Positions 7,056 to 14,727 of a stretch of 24,885 bases of DNA are shown here, in pieces (the first letter of the stretch is position 1; each line of letters starts with the position of its first letter). The notes under the pieces are model-generated. The model was not told the DNA's origin, searched no databases, and was given only the letters and a program-made list of their open reading frames with translations. The stretch spans positions 1 to 24,885 of the forward strand of contig JAHIEB010000002.1 in the NCBI GenBank assembly GCA_018894075.1, given 5' to 3'. Position numbers and translations under genes: made by a program. This DNA comes from Patescibacteria group bacterium. GTDB taxonomy: Bacteria > Patescibacteriota > Minisyncoccia > Minisyncoccales > Staskawiczbacteraceae.

Positions 7056-7565
7056 ATGCATAACAATAGAACGCCAATAAACAACTATATTAGGGCAAGA
7101 GAAGTCAGATTAATAGATGAAACTGGAAAACAATTAGGGATTCTCCCCTTAAACGAAGCTCTGCAAATAGCCAAAGACAAGGGGCTGGATTTAATCCAGG
7201 TCACAGAGAAGGTAGACCCTCCTGTATGCAAAATAGGAGACTTCGGCAAACACCTTTATCAACTCCAAAAAAAAGAGAGGAAGGTTAAAACCGCAGGCGG
7301 GGACTTGAAAGAAATCCAAATTGGGTTTAATATCTCTATACACGACATTGAGACCAAGGCTCATCAGTCTGAAAAGTTCCTGCACAGGGGAGACAAAGTA
7401 AAAATAGCCATGCGGCTAAAGGGCAGGGAAAAAGCCTTGGGCAATCATGCCAAAGAAAAAATAGAGCAATTCTGTAAGTTCCTAGACCAGAAAATACCCA
7501 TTAAAACAGAGCGCGAGTTAAAAAGAGAGCCAAGGGGGTTCACGTTGATAATTTCAAAAAAATGA
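7056..7565 (+). CDS. infC: Translation initiation factor IF-3
   Basis: IF-3 binds the 30S subunit and checks the initiator tRNA and start codon. The N-terminal domain carries NNYIRAREVRLIDETGKQLG, followed by IAKDKGLDLIQV and PPVCKIGDFGKHLYQLQKKE at the linker; the C-terminal domain has LKEIQIGFNISIHDIETKA and KVKIAMRLKGREKA. At 169 aa it is full length. The ATG is directly downstream of tmRNA, so infC is probably on the smpB-ssrA transcript. The infC-rpmI-rplT order is the classic bacterial arrangement, and its stop overlaps rpmI. Confidence 0.97.
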   Translation: MHNNRTPINNYIRAREVRLIDETGKQLGILPLNEALQIAKDKGLDLIQVTEKVDPPVCKIGDFGKHLYQLQKKERKVKTAGGDLKEIQIGFNISIHDIETKAHQSEKFLHRGDKVKIAMRLKGREKALGNHAKEKIEQFCKFLDQKIPIKTERELKREPRGFTLIISKK

Positions 7566-7753
7566 AAGCGAAACAAGCTATTCTAAAAAGGTTCAAGATA
7601 ACCAAAAACGGAAAGGTGCTCAGAAGGCCAGTCGGGCAGAACCACTCAAGAGCTAAAAAGAGCGGTAATAAAATCCGAAAGAGCAGGAAGTGGGTTTTAG
7701 TTTCCAAGTGGGAGGCCAAGGCCATTAAAAAAATGGTCGGAAAGGTGAAATAA
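7562..7753 (+). CDS. rpmI: Ribosomal protein bL35
   Basis: A very basic 63-aa protein of the large subunit. Motifs typical of bL35 are AILKRFKITKNGKVLRRPVG, HSRAKKSGNKIRKSRK and the C-terminal basic helix. The ATG overlaps the infC stop by 4 nt (ATGA), implying translational coupling, and rplT follows after 4 nt. Confidence 0.95.
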   Translation: MKAKQAILKRFKITKNGKVLRRPVGQNHSRAKKSGNKIRKSRKWVLVSKWEAKAIKKMVGKVK

Positions 7754-7757
7754 ATAT

Positions 7758-8102
7758 ATGGTAAGAATAAAAAGAGGTACAAACGCCAATAAGAGAAGAA
7801 AGAATATCCTAAAGCTCACCAAGGGCTTTAAGTGGGGAAGGAAATCAAAATACAGGTTAGCCAAGGACGCGATGAAGCATGCCTGGAAATGGAGCTACCG
7901 AGACAGAAAAGTAAAAAAGAGAACCGCAAGACAAGGCTGGCAGGCGATAATCAACGGCTCATGCAGGCCATTGGGAATAACCTACAGCAGACTCATTGAT
8001 GGGATGAAAAAGAAACAGGTTGTGATAGACAGAAAGATATTGGCGCAACTGGCCAAAGAAAACCCCGAGATATTCCAAAAGATTATTGAATCAGTAAAAT
8101 AA
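7758..8102 (+). CDS. rplT: Ribosomal protein bL20
   Basis: A large-subunit assembly protein of 114 aa. It shows the long basic N-terminal extension (MVRIKRGTNANKRRKNILKL, then GFKWGRKSKYRLAKDAMKHA) and the globular RQGWQAIINGSCRPLGITYS domain. It is the last gene of the infC operon; its stop codon lies in the terminator stem. No clear L20 autoregulatory leader is visible upstream of rpmI. Confidence 0.96.
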   Translation: MVRIKRGTNANKRRKNILKLTKGFKWGRKSKYRLAKDAMKHAWKWSYRDRKVKKRTARQGWQAIINGSCRPLGITYSRLIDGMKKKQVVIDRKILAQLAKENPEIFQKIIESVK

Positions 8103-8134
8103 TCTAAAAGCACCCGCAAGGGTGCTTTTAGATT
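8101..8134. terminator. Bidirectional terminator between rplT and the NUDIX gene
   Basis: A perfect 15-bp stem, AATCTAAAAGCACCC (8101-8115) with GGGTGCTTTTAGATT (8120-8134), closed by GCAA. The A and T runs at the stem ends serve as U-tracts in both directions, and the stop codons of both convergent genes lie in it. Confidence 0.9.
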
Positions 8135-8601
8135 ACTGCTCTTTTTCTATGAAAAATAAAGTCATCTGCTTTCTTTAAAATAGCCTGACTTTTATTATGA
8201 AACCTGTTTCTGCCGAACCTCTCGAAAGATCCCTTGAAATCCAGCCACTCATAACCCTCGTGCTCATGAGAAATCTTTACATCTTTTGTTTTTGCTTCTC
8301 CTAGAAAGAAAACAACAAGCTTGACCACTATCTTTCCGTCTAAAAACTCCTCGGAGTATTTTCTTGAGGCCTTGTAGAAATACTTTTCTCTTTCCCTGAA
8401 TCCGTTCTTAATATCTATGTCTTTAATGCCGGCCTCCTCAAACACCTCTCTTTTGGCGGCCTCAACCTCCCTTTCTCCCTTTTCTATTCCTCCCTTGGGA
8501 AAATTCCAGTATCTCTGATTGTGCTTTAAAAGCAGATATTCAATTTTATTGCCCGGGCCTCGGTGAAACACCACTATCCCAGCCGCTTTCTTTACAGGCA
8601 T
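8128..8601 (-). CDS. NUDIX hydrolase
   Basis: Predicted pyrophosphohydrolase of nucleoside diphosphate-linked substrates. The Nudix box is complete at residues 37-59: GGIEKGEREVEAAKREVFEEAG, with the REVFEE metal-binding core. The preceding KHNQRYWNFPKG and the N-terminal AAGIVVFHRGPGN resemble the diadenosine tetraphosphate hydrolase group; substrate is inferred. The start overlaps the 3' end of polX by 10 nt, so it is the last gene of that unit, perhaps acting in nucleotide-pool cleaning. Confidence 0.9.
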   Translation of the reverse strand: MPVKKAAGIVVFHRGPGNKIEYLLLKHNQRYWNFPKGGIEKGEREVEAAKREVFEEAGIKDIDIKNGFREREKYFYKASRKYSEEFLDGKIVVKLVVFFLGEAKTKDVKISHEHEGYEWLDFKGSFERFGRNRFHNKSQAILKKADDFIFHRKRAVI

Positions 8602-10268
8602 TCTAATAGTTTATTTAATGAATATGTATTAACAATATCTTTTTTCTCTGCCCAGCCCCTTCTGGCCTGGGCTACCCCATACTCCATCAATTCCATTTGT
8701 TCTTTCTGGTGGCTGTCTGTATTTATTACCATTTTAACCCCTGCCTCCCTAGCCCGCCTTATATTAACGTCTTTTAAATCAAGTCTAAGGGGGTTTGAAT
8801 TTATCTCTAAGATCGTCCCTGTTTCTTTGGCAGCTCTTAATATCTTGTCAAAATCAAGCAGAAATTCATCTCTTCTTTGAATCAACCTACCCGTAGGATG
8901 GGCGATGATATCAATATGAGGATTTTTCATTGCCCTGATTATCCTGTCTGTCATTTCTTCTTTTGTCATTTTCATTTGAGAGTGCACGCCGGCTATTACA
9001 TAATCCAACTGGGAGAGGACACTGTCTTTGATGTCGCAGGTTCCATTAGTTAAGATATTTGTTTCGCATCCCTGTATAACCTTAAAGGAGGTAATCTTTT
9101 TTACAGCCTCTCTTTGTTTTAAGAGCTGTTTTTCATCTAAGCCGTGCTCTATTCTTAAAAACTTTGTATGGTCAGCAATACCAAGATACTCATAGCCCAA
9201 AGAATCAGCATAAGAAGCCATATCTTTGATTGAGTCTGATCCTCCGTCCCAATCAGAGTGGCAGTGCAAATCCCCTTTAATATCTTTCATTTCAACCAAG
9301 GAGGGCAGAGGAAAATTTAATTCCCCATGGTCTTCCCTTAATTCAGGGGGGATAAAAGGCAAACCTATGGCAGAATACACCTCTTTCTCTGTTCTCCCAG
9401 CTATCATCTTTGAGCCGCGAAAAACGCCATATTCATTAAGTTTTAAACCCTTTTCCATAGCTCTTAGCCTCGTCCTTATATTATGGTCTTTAGAGCCTGT
9501 AAAATACTGCAAAGCTGAACCATAACTTTTGGCGGGCACGATCCTTAAATCAATATCAAAACCTTCTTTCATTCTCACAGAAGCCTTGGTTGAACCCTTG
9601 GCCCAAACTTTCTCAACTCCCGGGAAATTGATAAAAGCATTAACCACTTTAGACGGAAAAGTGGAAACAATGAGAATGTCTCCGTCTCCGATTGTCTCTT
9701 TCATCCTCCTTAAAGACCCAGCCAGACTTATCTTCTTCACCTCTTTTAGAGATGCCAACCTATCAAATACATCTTTGACTGTGGGCATAATGTCGCCCAA
9801 TAAAAATCTGCCTTTGTCCCTTTTGAGAAACTGAATACCCTCTAGGATATTCTTCTCTGTTTTTTCTCCAAATCCAAAAACGGGCGCTATTTTATGATTT
9901 TTAGCTGCTCTTTCTAAATCTTTAATAGACCTAATCTTCAGCTTTTGATAAAGAACCCTTGCCCTTTTTGCGCCTAAGCCTTCAAGGGCAGTTAAAGCAT
10001 CTAAATCAATGGGAAGTTTTTTCTTGTATTCCTCGTAAATTCTGATAGTTCCTGTTTTAAGATATTCTTCTATTGCTTTAGCTATTCCTTCGCCAACTCC
10101 CGGGATGGTTTTTAATTTCTTTTCAGAATAAAGATTTTCAATATCTTCCTCCATTGATTCAATGCCTAAAGCAGCCCTCTCATAAGCCTGGGGCTTAAAA
10201 GCCACATTATCCATGGCCAGAAATCTGGCAATGTTAGAAAGGATTTTAGAGACTTCTTTGTTTCTCAT
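8592..10268 (-). CDS. polX: DNA polymerase/3'-5' exonuclease PolX
   Basis: Family X polymerase for short-gap filling in base excision repair, fused to a PHP phosphoesterase. In order: an 8-kDa-type helix-hairpin-helix region with IPGVGEGIAKAI near 55-66 and LEGLGAKRARVLY near 95-107, the palm with GSLRRMKETIGDGDIL (Asp195 and Asp197) and FDIDLRI (Asp238, Asp240), a thumb domain, then PHP from about 330 with DLHCHSDWDGGSD (His335, His337), ADHT, HSQM, HPTGR and NTDSH. All catalytic residues appear present. At 558 aa it is normal length. The start shares a TAATG overlap with the MFS stop. Confidence 0.95.
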   Translation of the reverse strand: MRNKEVSKILSNIARFLAMDNVAFKPQAYERAALGIESMEEDIENLYSEKKLKTIPGVGEGIAKAIEEYLKTGTIRIYEEYKKKLPIDLDALTALEGLGAKRARVLYQKLKIRSIKDLERAAKNHKIAPVFGFGEKTEKNILEGIQFLKRDKGRFLLGDIMPTVKDVFDRLASLKEVKKISLAGSLRRMKETIGDGDILIVSTFPSKVVNAFINFPGVEKVWAKGSTKASVRMKEGFDIDLRIVPAKSYGSALQYFTGSKDHNIRTRLRAMEKGLKLNEYGVFRGSKMIAGRTEKEVYSAIGLPFIPPELREDHGELNFPLPSLVEMKDIKGDLHCHSDWDGGSDSIKDMASYADSLGYEYLGIADHTKFLRIEHGLDEKQLLKQREAVKKITSFKVIQGCETNILTNGTCDIKDSVLSQLDYVIAGVHSQMKMTKEEMTDRIIRAMKNPHIDIIAHPTGRLIQRRDEFLLDFDKILRAAKETGTILEINSNPLRLDLKDVNIRRAREAGVKMVINTDSHQKEQMELMEYGVAQARRGWAEKKDIVNTYSLNKLLECL

Positions 10269-10918
10269 TAAAGAGTTTGCGGGGTTTCAGATTGAAGGGG
10301 AAGCTCATGGATGTTGCGAGGTACCTTTGGATGCATCTCTTTTTTAATAGCAAAGATAAGGATAGAAGAAAGCAGGGTCCCCACTCCGGCGATAATGAAT
10401 ATAATTTCAAAACCAACATAAGCGAAAATAATCCCTCCGATAGCTCCTGTGACTCCGGCTCCCACCCCCAACAAGGTGCTGTCTAAACTACTCTCATAGG
10501 CTTCTTTGCCTTTATCGCAGTGCCTTATAAATATGGCGTAGGAAGAAGGGATAATCATTGCCATCCCTATTGCATGTAAAGCCTGAAATAAATATATGTG
10601 CCACGGGACAAAGGATATTAAGAAACCGAATGGAGACAGCCCGGTTATAATAATGCCGAAAAAGAAAAACCAGAAGTCGTCTTTTTCTCCGTGGTTTTTA
10701 TCTAAATACCTGCCGATTGGAATTTGAAGAACAGACTTTACAATCCAATAGACCAGAGAGGAGAAACCAGCTATCTTAGCTCCTCGAGCTAAGTCTCCCG
10801 CAGCCACTCTTTCTAAAAGAAAGATGACAAAAATAGGGCCCAGTAGCCCCCAAGCGGCGTTAATAACCAGGTCCCAGTAGATGTAAGCTTTAATAACTCG
10901 GTTTATTCCCTTAAACAT
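10268..10918 (-). CDS. Half-size MFS-type membrane protein (six helices)
   Basis: I count six hydrophobic segments: about 13-37, 46-66, 82-104, 105-130, 148-168 and 170-190. The motif IPIGRYLDKNHGEKDD between helices 2 and 3 matches the MFS loop 2-3 signature (G-x-x-x-D-R/K). A normal MFS transporter has twelve helices, so this is half a transporter with no frameshifted second half: after the stop comes polX in the same transcript. It could work as a dimer or be a remnant. Substrate unknown. The ATG follows a TATAAT by 9 nt. Confidence 0.8.
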   Translation of the reverse strand: MFKGINRVIKAYIYWDLVINAAWGLLGPIFVIFLLERVAAGDLARGAKIAGFSSLVYWIVKSVLQIPIGRYLDKNHGEKDDFWFFFFGIIITGLSPFGFLISFVPWHIYLFQALHAIGMAMIIPSSYAIFIRHCDKGKEAYESSLDSTLLGVGAGVTGAIGGIIFAYVGFEIIFIIAGVGTLLSSILIFAIKKEMHPKVPRNIHELPLQSETPQTL

Positions 10919-10927
10919 ATTCTATAT

Positions 10928-10933
10928 ATTATA
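10928..10933 (-). promoter_or_regulatory. -10 box (TATAAT) of the MFS-polX-NUDIX unit
   Basis: A perfect TATAAT ends 9 nt before the ATG at 10918. The -35 region is weak and lies near the terminator of the gene upstream. The expected transcript has a leader of only about 3 nt. Confidence 0.55.
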
Positions 10934-10951
10934 GCTCAAAAACTAGATAAC

Positions 10952-10972
10952 AAAAAACCCCTTTTTGAGGGG
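10952..10972 (-). terminator. Terminator downstream of the HD-domain gene
   Basis: On the minus strand CCCCT, loop CAAAA, AGGGG, then six U. It begins 4 nt after the HD gene stop and separates that unit from the MFS-polX unit. Confidence 0.75.
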
Positions 10973-10975
10973 AAG

Positions 10976-11593
10976 CTATTTTTTGTGAAACTTTTTAGAT
11001 ATTTGCTCTATTAGCTCCAGCAACACAGGATCATCAATCATTTCTCTTGCCTGCATCCACCACGGCTTTTCATCAACTTCCTTGTTCTGCGAATATTCAA
11101 TAGCCTGCAGGAAATTCTCTAATCTGTCTGCCTGCTTGAAAAATCTGCCTTCCGGAGTTAGTCCCTGCTCATAATCCATCCACAGGTTGATCAGCTCATA
11201 TCTTAATTTAGGTGCAAGGTTGATTGTCAGCTTCTCTAGGCCGGCTTTTTCCTTCTTGTGTTTTTTTTCAGCTATTCTTTGCTTTTCTTTCTTTGTAAAC
11301 CTCGGCCACGTACTCATCAGTTTTTTTAGGTCTTTTTTGTTTTTGGGCAAAAGAGAATCATAGGGCGTTGCATCTCCGGCATAAATTTCGCATAAATCAT
11401 GGACCAACGCTATCTTTAGAAGCCTCTCCATATCCAGCTTTTTCTTTGACCCTAGAATCCAGGCCATTAAAGCCGCCCTAAAAGAATGTTCTGCTATTGT
11501 TTCTGGATTTTTCACGCCCCTCAAAACCCAGCCCCTTCTCGGCATATCCTTGAGTTTTCCGACTTCATTAAAAAAATGCAAAAGGTTTTCCAT
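10976..11593 (-). CDS. HD-domain phosphohydrolase (YfbR/HDDC2-like 5'-deoxynucleotidase)
   Basis: Predicted metal-dependent nucleotidase. HD-superfamily ligands are seen as H36 in PETIAEHSFRAA, H65-D66 in ALVHDLCEIYAGDATPYD, and the distal Asp in KQADRLENFLQA near residue 180. The order and 205-aa length fit the HDDC2/YfbR group, which removes phosphate from deoxynucleoside monophosphates. The start lies 1 nt after the greA stop, so they are co-transcribed. Exact substrate is an inference. Confidence 0.85.
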   Translation of the reverse strand: MENLLHFFNEVGKLKDMPRRGWVLRGVKNPETIAEHSFRAALMAWILGSKKKLDMERLLKIALVHDLCEIYAGDATPYDSLLPKNKKDLKKLMSTWPRFTKKEKQRIAEKKHKKEKAGLEKLTINLAPKLRYELINLWMDYEQGLTPEGRFFKQADRLENFLQAIEYSQNKEVDEKPWWMQAREMIDDPVLLELIEQISKKFHKK

Positions 11594-11594
11594 G

Positions 11595-12068
11595 CTAGGC
11601 AGACAGATATTTAATCTTTTTAATCATATAGGTTGTATTAACGGGAGAGGAAACAACAACCATGTCTCCGGCCTTGTGGCCCAAAAGAGCCCTGCCAACA
11701 GGAGACTCATTGCTAATCCTTCCTAGAGAAGGATTTGCCTCCAAGGTTCCTGTTATAACAAACTGGTCTTTTTCTCCATCAACTGCCACAGTCACAATAG
11801 ACCCTAATCCAATCTCTCTTTGCTTTTCTTTTGAGGGAGCGACAATAATCTGGTAATTTTTTAGAATATTCTCAAGCTCATCTATTCTTGAGCCCAAAAA
11901 ACCAAGATCCTCTTGAAAATTAACAAACTCCAAATTTACATCCTCTGATTCAAGAAGCCTAGGAATATCGCCCTTTGTCTTCTTTAACTCTAAAGCTAAA
12001 AGGTTCTTATACTCTTTCTTTAGTTCCTCGTATTTCTTTTTTGAAATATAGAAAATCTTGTCTCCCAT
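11595..12068 (-). CDS. greA: Transcription elongation factor GreA/GreB family, divergent tip
   Basis: Two-domain factor for rescuing backtracked RNA polymerase. Residues about 8-75 form the coiled coil, and 80-157 the FKBP-like C-terminal domain (IGLGSIVTVAV, NPSLGRISNESPVGRALLGHKAGD, MIKKIKYLSA), which matches GreA well. The coiled-coil tip does not: the usual GDLSENAEY is replaced by ESEDVNLEF when aligned on the following LGFLGSRIDELE, so the catalytic Asp and Glu positions become Ser and Val, although other acidic residues are nearby. It may still cleave using shifted acids, or be an inhibitor-type paralogue. It has a strong own promoter. Confidence 0.85.
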   Translation of the reverse strand: MGDKIFYISKKKYEELKKEYKNLLALELKKTKGDIPRLLESEDVNLEFVNFQEDLGFLGSRIDELENILKNYQIIVAPSKEKQREIGLGSIVTVAVDGEKDQFVITGTLEANPSLGRISNESPVGRALLGHKAGDMVVVSSPVNTTYMIKKIKYLSA

Positions 12069-12085
12069 ATTTTTTTAGTAAACTC

Positions 12086-12113
12086 ATTGTATCTATAACA
12101 GAGTTTTTGTCAA
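12086..12113 (-). promoter_or_regulatory. Promoter of greA-HD
   Basis: On the minus strand TTGACA (12108-12113), a 16-nt spacer, TACAAT (12086-12091). The ATG of greA at 12068 gives a leader of about 11 nt. The -35 lies just after the EndoQ stop codon. Confidence 0.85.
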
Positions 12114-12117
12114 CAGC

Positions 12118-13335
12118 TTATAAAAGCAGAACCTGCCGATCTTCCTCTTCTTGCGAGAATATTTTTACAGTTCCATAAACTCCGTCATAACCCGGATTAA
12201 TCTCTACCTTCCCCTCCCTTGATTTAATGACCCCCTCTGCAATGCGCAGAGAAGTACAAGCAGACATATCCTCAAAAGAAGCGTCTAGTAAAACCGCTAA
12301 TTCGTCTCTAAAGTGAGCTATCAGATTATCATATTCTTTCTTTACTTTTTTAGACACCACGCCAACCCTCAAAGCTTCTGCTATTATTTCAGAAAGAGGA
12401 ATCAAACTCTTAAAGGGCGTTCTTTTGGGGGGTAGGAATCCTTCCTCCCGATCAGCCAGTTCCTCCACTCTGTTTAACACCCCTATTGTCAGGGGTTTCC
12501 TGCAGACAGGGCAGATATTATTATGTTTTTTTGATTCTTCGGGGTCAAAGCGGACATTGCAAGCCCTGTGGCCGTCAAAATGATATTTCCCCTCCTCGGG
12601 AAAAAACTCGATAGTATAAAGCAGTTTTTTATTCTTAACGGCTTCAACTATTCCCTGGTAGCTTAATTCTGCGTCAAAGACATTGGCCTCTCTTGCAATC
12701 TTTTGAGGGGAATGGCAGTCGCTGTTTGATATTAAGGTCAAACGATCTAAATCAGAGAGCCTCCAATTCATGGCTGGATTAGAACTCAAGCCGGTTTCAA
12801 CTGCGAATATGTATTTTGAATAATCCTCAAAACATTCTTCTATGGTGTCAAACCCTGACTTAGATCCAAACAGAGAAAACCAAGGAGTCCAAATATGGGC
12901 AGGAACGATTAAGCAATCGGGGCATATTCCTAAAACAATCTTAGCTAGCTCTTTGGCATCTAGCCCTAAAATGGGCCTGCCGTCTGCTTTTAGATTCCCT
13001 ATAGTGGCCAGATAGGCGTTAATCTTGTCTACCACTTCAAATGAGGGGGCAAATACTATAATATGTATTTTCCTGACCTTTTGTTTTTTAGAATATATAC
13101 AACTTATTTCTGAAGTTAATATGAAGCGGGTGTCATTGAACTTGAAGAGCCCTGGCTCTGCTGGTCGCAATTTCTCCTTCAATTCTTTCAGCCATTGGGG
13201 ATGAGTAAAGTCCCCCGTACCCAATACTTTCACCCCTTTTACTTTCGCCCACTTACTTAAGCTTTCTACATCCATCGTACTCGAAGTGGCTCTGGAATAC
13301 TTTGAGTGGATATGGAAATCAGCTACAAATTTCAT
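12118..13335 (-). CDS. Endonuclease Q-type PHP-domain protein
   Basis: The family cuts DNA 5' of deaminated bases (uracil, hypoxanthine, xanthine) and of abasic sites. The PHP domain shows FHIHSKYSRA (His8, His10), LGTGDFTHP, the IPAHIWTPWFSLFGSKSGFD stretch and SNSDCHSP (Asp206, His208). A zinc-finger-like region follows: HFDGHRACNVRF and ICPVCRKPL (Cys259, Cys275, Cys278), then TIGVLNRVEELADR, the signature segment I associate with this family. At 405 aa it is close to the usual length. Its ATG overlaps the stop of the unknown 298-aa gene by 4 nt, so the two are coupled. Few bacteria carry it; function is by family membership. Confidence 0.87.
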   Translation of the reverse strand: MKFVADFHIHSKYSRATSSTMDVESLSKWAKVKGVKVLGTGDFTHPQWLKELKEKLRPAEPGLFKFNDTRFILTSEISCIYSKKQKVRKIHIIVFAPSFEVVDKINAYLATIGNLKADGRPILGLDAKELAKIVLGICPDCLIVPAHIWTPWFSLFGSKSGFDTIEECFEDYSKYIFAVETGLSSNPAMNWRLSDLDRLTLISNSDCHSPQKIAREANVFDAELSYQGIVEAVKNKKLLYTIEFFPEEGKYHFDGHRACNVRFDPEESKKHNNICPVCRKPLTIGVLNRVEELADREEGFLPPKRTPFKSLIPLSEIIAEALRVGVVSKKVKKEYDNLIAHFRDELAVLLDASFEDMSACTSLRIAEGVIKSREGKVEINPGYDGVYGTVKIFSQEEEDRQVLLL

Positions 13336-14228
13336 ATTATTAGCCCTCCATAATAATTCAATCTGTAAACAATTTCAGAACTAACAGATATTGTTTCCTC
13401 CCCCGAAAACCTGTCTAAAGATTTTTTCCCTTTATCCTGATAAGAAAGGGCCTTTTTCTTCAATTCGCATGAAGCCCCTATTCTGCAGTCTAATTTTAAA
13501 AGAGCTTCCTTAAGATATAAAGATGTCTTTTTGTCTGCGACATCTCCTGAATATCCCATGGCCCAAATTGGCTTAGTGTTAAAATACACAATTTCCTGTC
13601 CGATAATATTTTTTTTCCCAAGAAAGTATATATTCTGATAAAACCAATCTCCTTGAGAAAAAGTAAATTCAATTGAGGATTTTAGTCTTGGATTGTCCTC
13701 TGGAGCGGATTCAAAGGTATTGCGGCGGGCGCTTATAATAAAATCCTTTAATTCCTCTGGTTGGGCATTGGGAACATCTGCCTTAGGAAAGATGAACTTT
13801 GCGCCCTTTTTTAATATATCTTCAATAAGATCGGCAAGATTATCTTGAGAAACTAAGAATTTAGAATACTTCTTGTCTTTGAGAGCATCTAGCGGAAGCT
13901 CTACTTTTAAGATATTTTCTGCTGAGGGAATCAGCCACATATAGTTGCTAATATTTTGGGAAACAACATCAAAACACGCCAACAAAAGATACAGATCGGG
14001 ACTAGGGTCAGCACCCCCCTCTGAAAACAAAGAGGAGGTTTGGTAATTCTTTTTTAGCTCTCTGATTTGAATAGAGATGCTCCTGCCGTCATAATACTGG
14101 CCTCTTTTTTTTACCACAAGATCAACTACGCTTTTATCTTCTGGTTCAAAAACAGTAAGCTGGCCGTTTGATCCCCTTGCCAACGCATCAATAACCCGAG
14201 CTCTGATTTTCTCTTTGTTATCTATCAT
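13332..14228 (-). CDS. Unknown protein coupled to the EndoQ gene
   Basis: Not confidently recognised. The N-terminal part (about 1-110) has VVDLVVKKRGQ followed by ISIQIRELKK and, later, DLYLLLACFDVV and YMWLIPS, a spacing like that of PD-(D/E)XK nuclease-fold proteins, with Gln54 where the acidic residue is usual. This is an inference from pattern only. The C-terminal part (about 200-298) contains SQGDWFYQNIYFLGKKNI and VYFNTKPIWAMGYSGDV, which I recall as resembling a domain of unknown function common in bacteria. Neighbours suggest a link to DNA repair with EndoQ. It follows the EF-Tu-like gene after 17 nt. Confidence 0.7.
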   Translation of the reverse strand: MIDNKEKIRARVIDALARGSNGQLTVFEPEDKSVVDLVVKKRGQYYDGRSISIQIRELKKNYQTSSLFSEGGADPSPDLYLLLACFDVVSQNISNYMWLIPSAENILKVELPLDALKDKKYSKFLVSQDNLADLIEDILKKGAKFIFPKADVPNAQPEELKDFIISARRNTFESAPEDNPRLKSSIEFTFSQGDWFYQNIYFLGKKNIIGQEIVYFNTKPIWAMGYSGDVADKKTSLYLKEALLKLDCRIGASCELKKKALSYQDKGKKSLDRFSGEETISVSSEIVYRLNYYGGLII

Positions 14229-14245
14229 AAAATATCCTAAAAAAT

Positions 14246-14500
14246 TTAAGCCTTGTAAACAAAGTATCCCTCCCTTACTTTTTTCTTAACCTTTAACCCT
14301 ACTTCTTTCCCTTTCTTCCCTATCTTAACTTCCTCGTGGTCAACCTGCATTGATGATACGGGTTGAGTGAAGTCAGTATCCTCTCCTCCAACTATCCTAA
14401 TAGCATCTCCTTGTTTAAGGGGGGCTTTTAGTTTAACAACGGCAACATTGATTTTGGAAAAATAATGGGATATTTTTCCAATTGGTGTTTCTTTTGCCAT
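14246..14500 (-). CDS. EF-Tu domain 2-like small protein
   Basis: An 84-aa protein, MAKETPIGKISHYFSKINVAVV..., with the beta-barrel pattern of translation-factor domain 2: IGKISHYFSKINVAVVKL, LKQGDAIRIVGGEDTDFTQPV, VGLKVKKKVREGYFVYK. Such stand-alone proteins are usually annotated as translation elongation factor-like; their role is not established. I chose the ATG at 14500 rather than the one at 14530 because the homologous domain begins there and a TATAGT and an AAAGG lie between the two. It is first in the minus-strand run to EndoQ. Confidence 0.8.
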   Translation of the reverse strand: MAKETPIGKISHYFSKINVAVVKLKAPLKQGDAIRIVGGEDTDFTQPVSSMQVDHEEVKIGKKGKEVGLKVKKKVREGYFVYKA

Positions 14501-14535
14501 ATATTTTTGACCTTTACTATATTCTAGCATAAATC

Positions 14536-14559
14536 AAAAAATCCTGCCGAAGCAGGATT
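14536..14559 (-). terminator. Terminator of the first structured RNA gene
   Basis: On the minus strand an 8-bp stem AATCCTGC/GCAGGATT closed by a UUCG tetraloop, then a run of U. It is the textbook intrinsic terminator form. Confidence 0.9.
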
Positions 14560-14694
14560 CTTTGAAGAGGGGAGAAGCTCTTGGTGTAGTCGGCTTCTAC
14601 CTAAGTCCAATTCGGACATGTGAACCAGATTGCGCAATGAATCCTATGCACTAAGAGCTATTTTGTCCTTGAGGATTACCCTCACACCCCTCAG
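14536..14694 (-). ncRNA. Structured RNA gene of unknown family (about 160 nt)
   Basis: This gap has no ORF but a full transcription unit: promoter TTGACA-16-TACAAT (14700-14727) and a UUCG terminator. Pairings I can see on the minus strand are GAGGGG/CCCCUC closing the whole, AGCUCUU/AAGAGCU inside it, a GAGG/CCUC hairpin near the 5' end, and an arm with GUCC-GAAUU-GGAC at its tip. The form is a closed, branched structure. I looked for the SRP GGAA/AGCAG motif, RNase P conserved core and 6S long-duplex form; the first two are absent, and 6S is only loosely possible because of the closing stem and 5' bubble. Family therefore unassigned. Confidence 0.65.
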
Positions 14695-14699
14695 TTGCT

Positions 14700-14727
14700 A
14701 TTGTAATATTTTAAGAAAGTATGTCAA
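14700..14727 (-). promoter_or_regulatory. Promoter of the first structured RNA gene
   Basis: TTGACA (14722-14727), a 16-nt spacer, TACAAT (14700-14705), minus strand. The -35 overlaps the stop codon of the methyltransferase gene. Confidence 0.8.

Noticed and set aside
14536..14694. SRP RNA or RNase P RNA
   Set aside because: No GGAA tetraloop with AGCAG loop and no RNase P core motifs; length is too short for RNase P.
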